The notes beneath the pieces are model-generated. The model ran no database searches. It was not told the DNA's origin and was given only the letters and a program-made list of their open reading frames with translations. Shown piece by piece: positions 14,757 to 17,052 of a stretch of DNA of 17,052 bases. The position numbers and the translations under genes are program-made. Positions within the stretch are counted from its first letter, which is position 1; each line of letters starts with the position of its first letter. This DNA comes from Bifidobacterium breve (GTDB lineage: Bacteria; Actinomycetota; Acidimicrobiia; Acidimicrobiales; Ilumatobacteraceae): positions 1 through 17,052 of the forward strand of contig CAMBPP010000017.1 in NCBI GenBank assembly GCA_945869715.1, in the 5' to 3' direction.

Positions 14757-15971
14757 GTGCCTCATTTTGAACCATTCTCAGCGCTTCGTTACACCGATGC
14801 CCGGACGGACCTCTTCGCACTGAGTTCGCCTCCATACGACGTCTTGAGCACCGATGACCGCATCCATTACGGCTCACAGAGCCCCTGGAATATTGTCCAT
14901 GTCGATTGTCCCCTCGATGCCAGCGGCCCTGAGCGCTACAAGAAAGCCGCGACAGATATTCACGACTGGATCTCGAGCAGAGTGCTCACCTTGGACCCCA
15001 CCCCTTCATACACGCTGTACCGCATGTCATTTCGCGATTCAACGGGGAAAGATCGCCATACCGTTGGGGTCATTGGGGCACTCGAAGTTGTCGACGTTGG
15101 TGCCGGGGGCGTTCTTCCTCACGAGCAAACAACGCCCAAGGCCAAGACAGACCGGCTTGACCTCACAAGGGCCACACAATGCAACTTGTCTCCGGTCTGG
15201 GGTTTGTCGCTCTGCAGCGGTCTGACCCAAGTGCTACTTGCTCCTGGAGAACTCATGGGTGAAATGACCGACGAAGACGGTGTGGTGCATCGTGTGGAAC
15301 GCGTTACAGACACACAACGCATTGAGGCCATTCGTTCTGCAATTGCCAGTGCACCCGTGGTCATCGCCGACGGGCATCATCGCTATGCCATTTCTCGCAC
15401 ATACCGAGACGAAATGCGTGCCTCCAATTCTCCCCTCGCACCAGCTGCTGGCCTCACCATGACATACGTAGCAGAACTCGTTGAGGAGCAGTTGAGCATC
15501 GCTGCCATACATCGCCTCATTGCTTCGGTCAGCACAACACAAATGGAAGAAATTCTTGAACGCTTTTATAAACGTGTCAGCGACAACGTTCTATCGGAAC
15601 TCACATTGACACAAATGAATGCAGAAAAGGCAATCTGTCTTCTGCGCCCTGACGGTTCAACAACGTTGTACGCCGAAAAGGTGGAAAAATTCTCTGAGGT
15701 ACGTGCGCTCGATAGTGCCCGCCTTGAGCACGCAGTAACGGCGTCAATTGGCTCGCTAGAGGCTGCAGGCATCTCTTATCAACACGGAACTCACGAAGTG
15801 CTCGAGGCACTACAAGCTGGACTCGCCCAATGTGCAGTTCTCATACGGCCTGTATCGCTCGCAGAAATTCGCCGTACAGCCGATGAAGGATTATTGATGC
15901 CGCCGAAGTCGACATTTTTCACGCCGAAATTGCGCACTGGGCTAGCCATGCGCCCTTTAGAAATTGATTAA
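14757..15971 (+). CDS. DUF1015 family protein
   Basis: A 404-residue protein recognised by conserved blocks that I associate with DUF1015: PFSALRY near the start, SPPYDVL (residues 24-30), LPHEQTTPKAKTDR (120-133), SPVWGL (145-150) and VVIADGHHRYAIS (201-213). No signal peptide or transmembrane segment is evident. Function is not established as far as I know. The DGHHRY block resembles the ParB/SerK-type nucleotide-binding motif, which hints at a phosphotransfer or nucleotide-dependent role (inference). The start codon is GTG at 14757, since the protein family begins within a few residues of the PF(R/S)xLRY motif. It is divergent from the NagD-like gene with an 18-bp gap, and its TAA stop is 4 bp from the stop of the convergent aldolase gene. 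Confidence 0.85.
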   Translation: MPHFEPFSALRYTDARTDLFALSSPPYDVLSTDDRIHYGSQSPWNIVHVDCPLDASGPERYKKAATDIHDWISSRVLTLDPTPSYTLYRMSFRDSTGKDRHTVGVIGALEVVDVGAGGVLPHEQTTPKAKTDRLDLTRATQCNLSPVWGLSLCSGLTQVLLAPGELMGEMTDEDGVVHRVERVTDTQRIEAIRSAIASAPVVIADGHHRYAISRTYRDEMRASNSPLAPAAGLTMTYVAELVEEQLSIAAIHRLIASVSTTQMEEILERFYKRVSDNVLSELTLTQMNAEKAICLLRPDGSTTLYAEKVEKFSEVRALDSARLEHAVTASIGSLEAAGISYQHGTHEVLEALQAGLAQCAVLIRPVSLAEIRRTADEGLLMPPKSTFFTPKLRTGLAMRPLEID

Positions 15972-15975
15972 CGCT

Positions 15976-16863
15976 TTACGTATTTGAAGCTGCGTAAATT
16001 GAGGCGATTGCGTTGTCAAGTGCTGCATTAAATGCTGCATCTGACTGCTGGGCCGACAGCCCTTCGGTGAGCGCACGCGAGAAGCTGGCAATGACACCAC
16101 TGTTCTTGCTGAGTTTTATATTGGCGTCGTCACGCGAGTAACCGCCAGACAAAGCAACAACGCGCAACACGCTCGGATGCTTCACGAGATCTCGATAAAA
16201 ATTGTCTTCTTCGGGAAGAGTGAGTTTGAGCATGACCGGCTGATCGGCTGGTTGTGCATCGAGTTCTTTGAGTAGCGCCGCCTTCAACAAAACTTCAGCT
16301 TCTTTTTTGCTCGGGCTATTGATATCTACTTCTGGCTCGATGATAGGCACAAGACCGGCAGCGAGTATTTGACGACCAACCGCAAATTGCTGTGCCACTA
16401 CTTCGGAAACACCTTTTGCATCTGCGATTTTGATGACCGAACGCATTTTGGTTCCGAATATGCCATTTGATCGTGCCTTCGCCAATAGTGCATCGAGTTC
16501 GGGCATTGACTTCATTAACTGCACGCCGTCTACCTCGTCGGCAAGGCCTTTATCGACTTTTAAAATAGCGATGACCTGCTTGCGGCTCCACAAGTACTCA
16601 GCACTACTCACACCTTCAATGCTGCGGTCCATGGTGCCTTCAAACAAAATGGCGGCCAGCACACGCTCACCGGTAAAAGCTGGGCTCATGACCATTCGGC
16701 TACGCATGGCATGAATGACATCGAACATTTCGTCTTCATTGCTGTAGGCGGTTTCGTCGACACCATACAACTTCAATGCTTTTGGCGTACTTCCCCCGCT
16801 TTGATCTAAAGCGGCAATAAAGCCTTTACCGGTGCGCATTTGCGTAAGTTGCTGCTGGTTCAC
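15976..16863 (-). CDS. fda: Fructose-bisphosphate aldolase, class I (bacterial type)
   Basis: A 295-residue glycolytic/gluconeogenic enzyme that reversibly cleaves fructose-1,6-bisphosphate via a Schiff base, without metal. It matches the short bacterial class I type I recall from Staphylococcus: GKGFIAALDQSGGSTPKAL (residues 12-30), SNEDEMFD (41-48), LKVDKGLA (101-108), GIFGTKMRS (134-142), LVPIIEPEVDI (171-181), VMLKLTLPEE (210-219, Schiff-base lysine likely Lys213) and VALSGGYSR (236-244). The frame is open to 16923, but GTG 16863 gives the family-typical start (MNQQQLTQMRTGKGF), with GAAAGG seven bases upstream. The 72-bp leader carries two related palindromes that may control expression. 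Confidence 0.94.
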   Translation of the reverse strand: MNQQQLTQMRTGKGFIAALDQSGGSTPKALKLYGVDETAYSNEDEMFDVIHAMRSRMVMSPAFTGERVLAAILFEGTMDRSIEGVSSAEYLWSRKQVIAILKVDKGLADEVDGVQLMKSMPELDALLAKARSNGIFGTKMRSVIKIADAKGVSEVVAQQFAVGRQILAAGLVPIIEPEVDINSPSKKEAEVLLKAALLKELDAQPADQPVMLKLTLPEEDNFYRDLVKHPSVLRVVALSGGYSRDDANIKLSKNSGVIASFSRALTEGLSAQQSDAAFNAALDNAIASIYAASNT

Positions 16864-16874
16864 GGTAGGGCCTT

Positions 16875-16893
16875 TCAGGAAGTACTTCACTGA
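16875..16893 (-). promoter_or_regulatory. Palindrome next to the aldolase ribosome-binding site
   Basis: The plus strand reads TCAG-GAAGTACTTC-A-CTGA, a perfect 10-bp palindrome (16879-16888) extended by TCAG/CTGA arms with one unpaired base. It starts about 12 bp upstream of the GTG start and touches the GAAAGG ribosome-binding site. As an operator it could repress transcription; as RNA it could form a stem with a GUAC loop that limits ribosome access. A related palindrome lies 45 bp further upstream. Confidence 0.35.
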
Positions 16894-16920
16894 AAACACT
16901 AGCCAGTTTGCACTAGCAGA

Positions 16921-16936
16921 CAAGAAGTTCTTGAAC
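16921..16936 (-). promoter_or_regulatory. Second palindrome in the aldolase upstream region
   Basis: The plus strand CAAGAA-G-TTCTTG (16921-16933) is a perfect 13-bp dyad, overlapped by GTTC-TT-GAAC (16927-16936). It shares the core GAAGT-W-CTT with the palindrome at 16879-16888. It ends at the stop codon of the upstream gene. No T-run follows, so an intrinsic terminator is unlikely. Confidence 0.35.
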
Positions 16937-17052
16937 TACCAGGTTTTTGACAGTTCTTTTTGAATCTCAGCAAGGCTCTTTTTGACTGCCACCTTGCGAC
17001 GCATATTGAGCACTTGTTTTGCCAACACCTCGGTACGGCTTTGCACTGCTCC
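16936..17052 (-). CDS. C-terminal end of an unidentified protein (5' part outside window)
   Basis: The minus strand is open from the right edge to TAG at 16936-16938, giving 38 residues that begin GAVQSRTEVLAKQV and end EIQKELSKTW. The stretch is Lys/Arg-rich with regularly spaced hydrophobics (VLNMRRKVAVKKSLAEI), so it is probably an alpha-helical basic tail. No family can be assigned from this length. It is a likely gene because the frame is open, lies on the same strand as the aldolase gene, and ends 72 bp before it, leaving room for a promoter. If correct, the aldolase has its own promoter or is cotranscribed with this gene. Confidence 0.5.
   Translation of the reverse strand, partial: GAVQSRTEVLAKQVLNMRRKVAVKKSLAEIQKELSKTW

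Noticed and set aside
16921..16940. Intrinsic terminator after the partial right-edge gene
   Set aside because: The stem is short and AT-rich, and is not followed by a T-run on the minus strand.
1..17052. CRISPR array, toxin-antitoxin pair, defence island or biosynthetic cluster
   Set aside because: There are no regularly spaced repeats, no small paired overlapping genes of that kind and no nuclease or helicase neighbours; nearly every base is explained by housekeeping genes.

Overview
The window is a gene-dense chromosomal segment with moderate base composition (roughly half G+C by eye). It carries 17 complete protein genes and two that run off the edges. Almost all are housekeeping genes. 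The order HAD phosphatase (NagD-like), tlyA, nadK, recN, pyrG, Nudix ADP-ribose pyrophosphatase, xerD, then scpA, scpB, rluB matches a block conserved across Actinobacteria (for example around Rv1692-Rv1711 in Mycobacterium tuberculosis). Tight spacing, moderate GC and the extra genes (DUF5522, DUF1015, a class I fructose-bisphosphate aldolase) suggest a streamlined actinobacterium. My best guess is an aquatic Acidimicrobiia / Ilumatobacter-like lineage. That placement is inferred from gene order and protein style, not from a search.

Layout, left to right. From 1 to 5946 lies a minus-strand operon-like run, transcribed as scpA-scpB-rluB-tyrA-aroA-HAD-IB phosphatase-DUF5522 protein-phosphoribosyltransferase (cut by the left edge). 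It joins chromosome-condensation factors, a ribosomal RNA pseudouridine synthase and the prephenate dehydrogenase and EPSP synthase steps of aromatic amino-acid synthesis. From 5937 to 6971, trpS is on the plus strand, back to back with scpA. From 6972 to 14738 is a second minus-strand run, transcribed as NagD-like HAD-tlyA-nadK-recN-pyrG-Nudix-xerD-HD-domain protein, with most junctions overlapping or abutting. From 14757 to 15971, a DUF1015 gene is on the plus strand, divergent from the NagD-like gene. From 15976 to the right edge are a minus-strand class I aldolase gene and the last 38 codons of an unidentified upstream gene.

Functionally the segment combines chromosome maintenance (ScpA/ScpB, XerD, RecN), RNA modification (RluB, TlyA), nucleotide and cofactor supply (PyrG, NadK, Nudix hydrolase, phosphoribosyltransferase), aromatic metabolism (TyrA, AroA, TrpS) and central carbon metabolism (aldolase).

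No stretch over 100 bases lacks a gene. I saw no tRNA, rRNA, CRISPR array, insertion sequence, prophage gene or defence system. I do not see a complete undescribed system here. The points most worth a second look are a pair of matching palindromes upstream of the aldolase gene, the small cysteine-cluster DUF5522 protein, the DUF1015 protein with a DGHHRY motif, the overlapping divergent starts of scpA and trpS, and the gaps in the otherwise conserved actinobacterial cluster.
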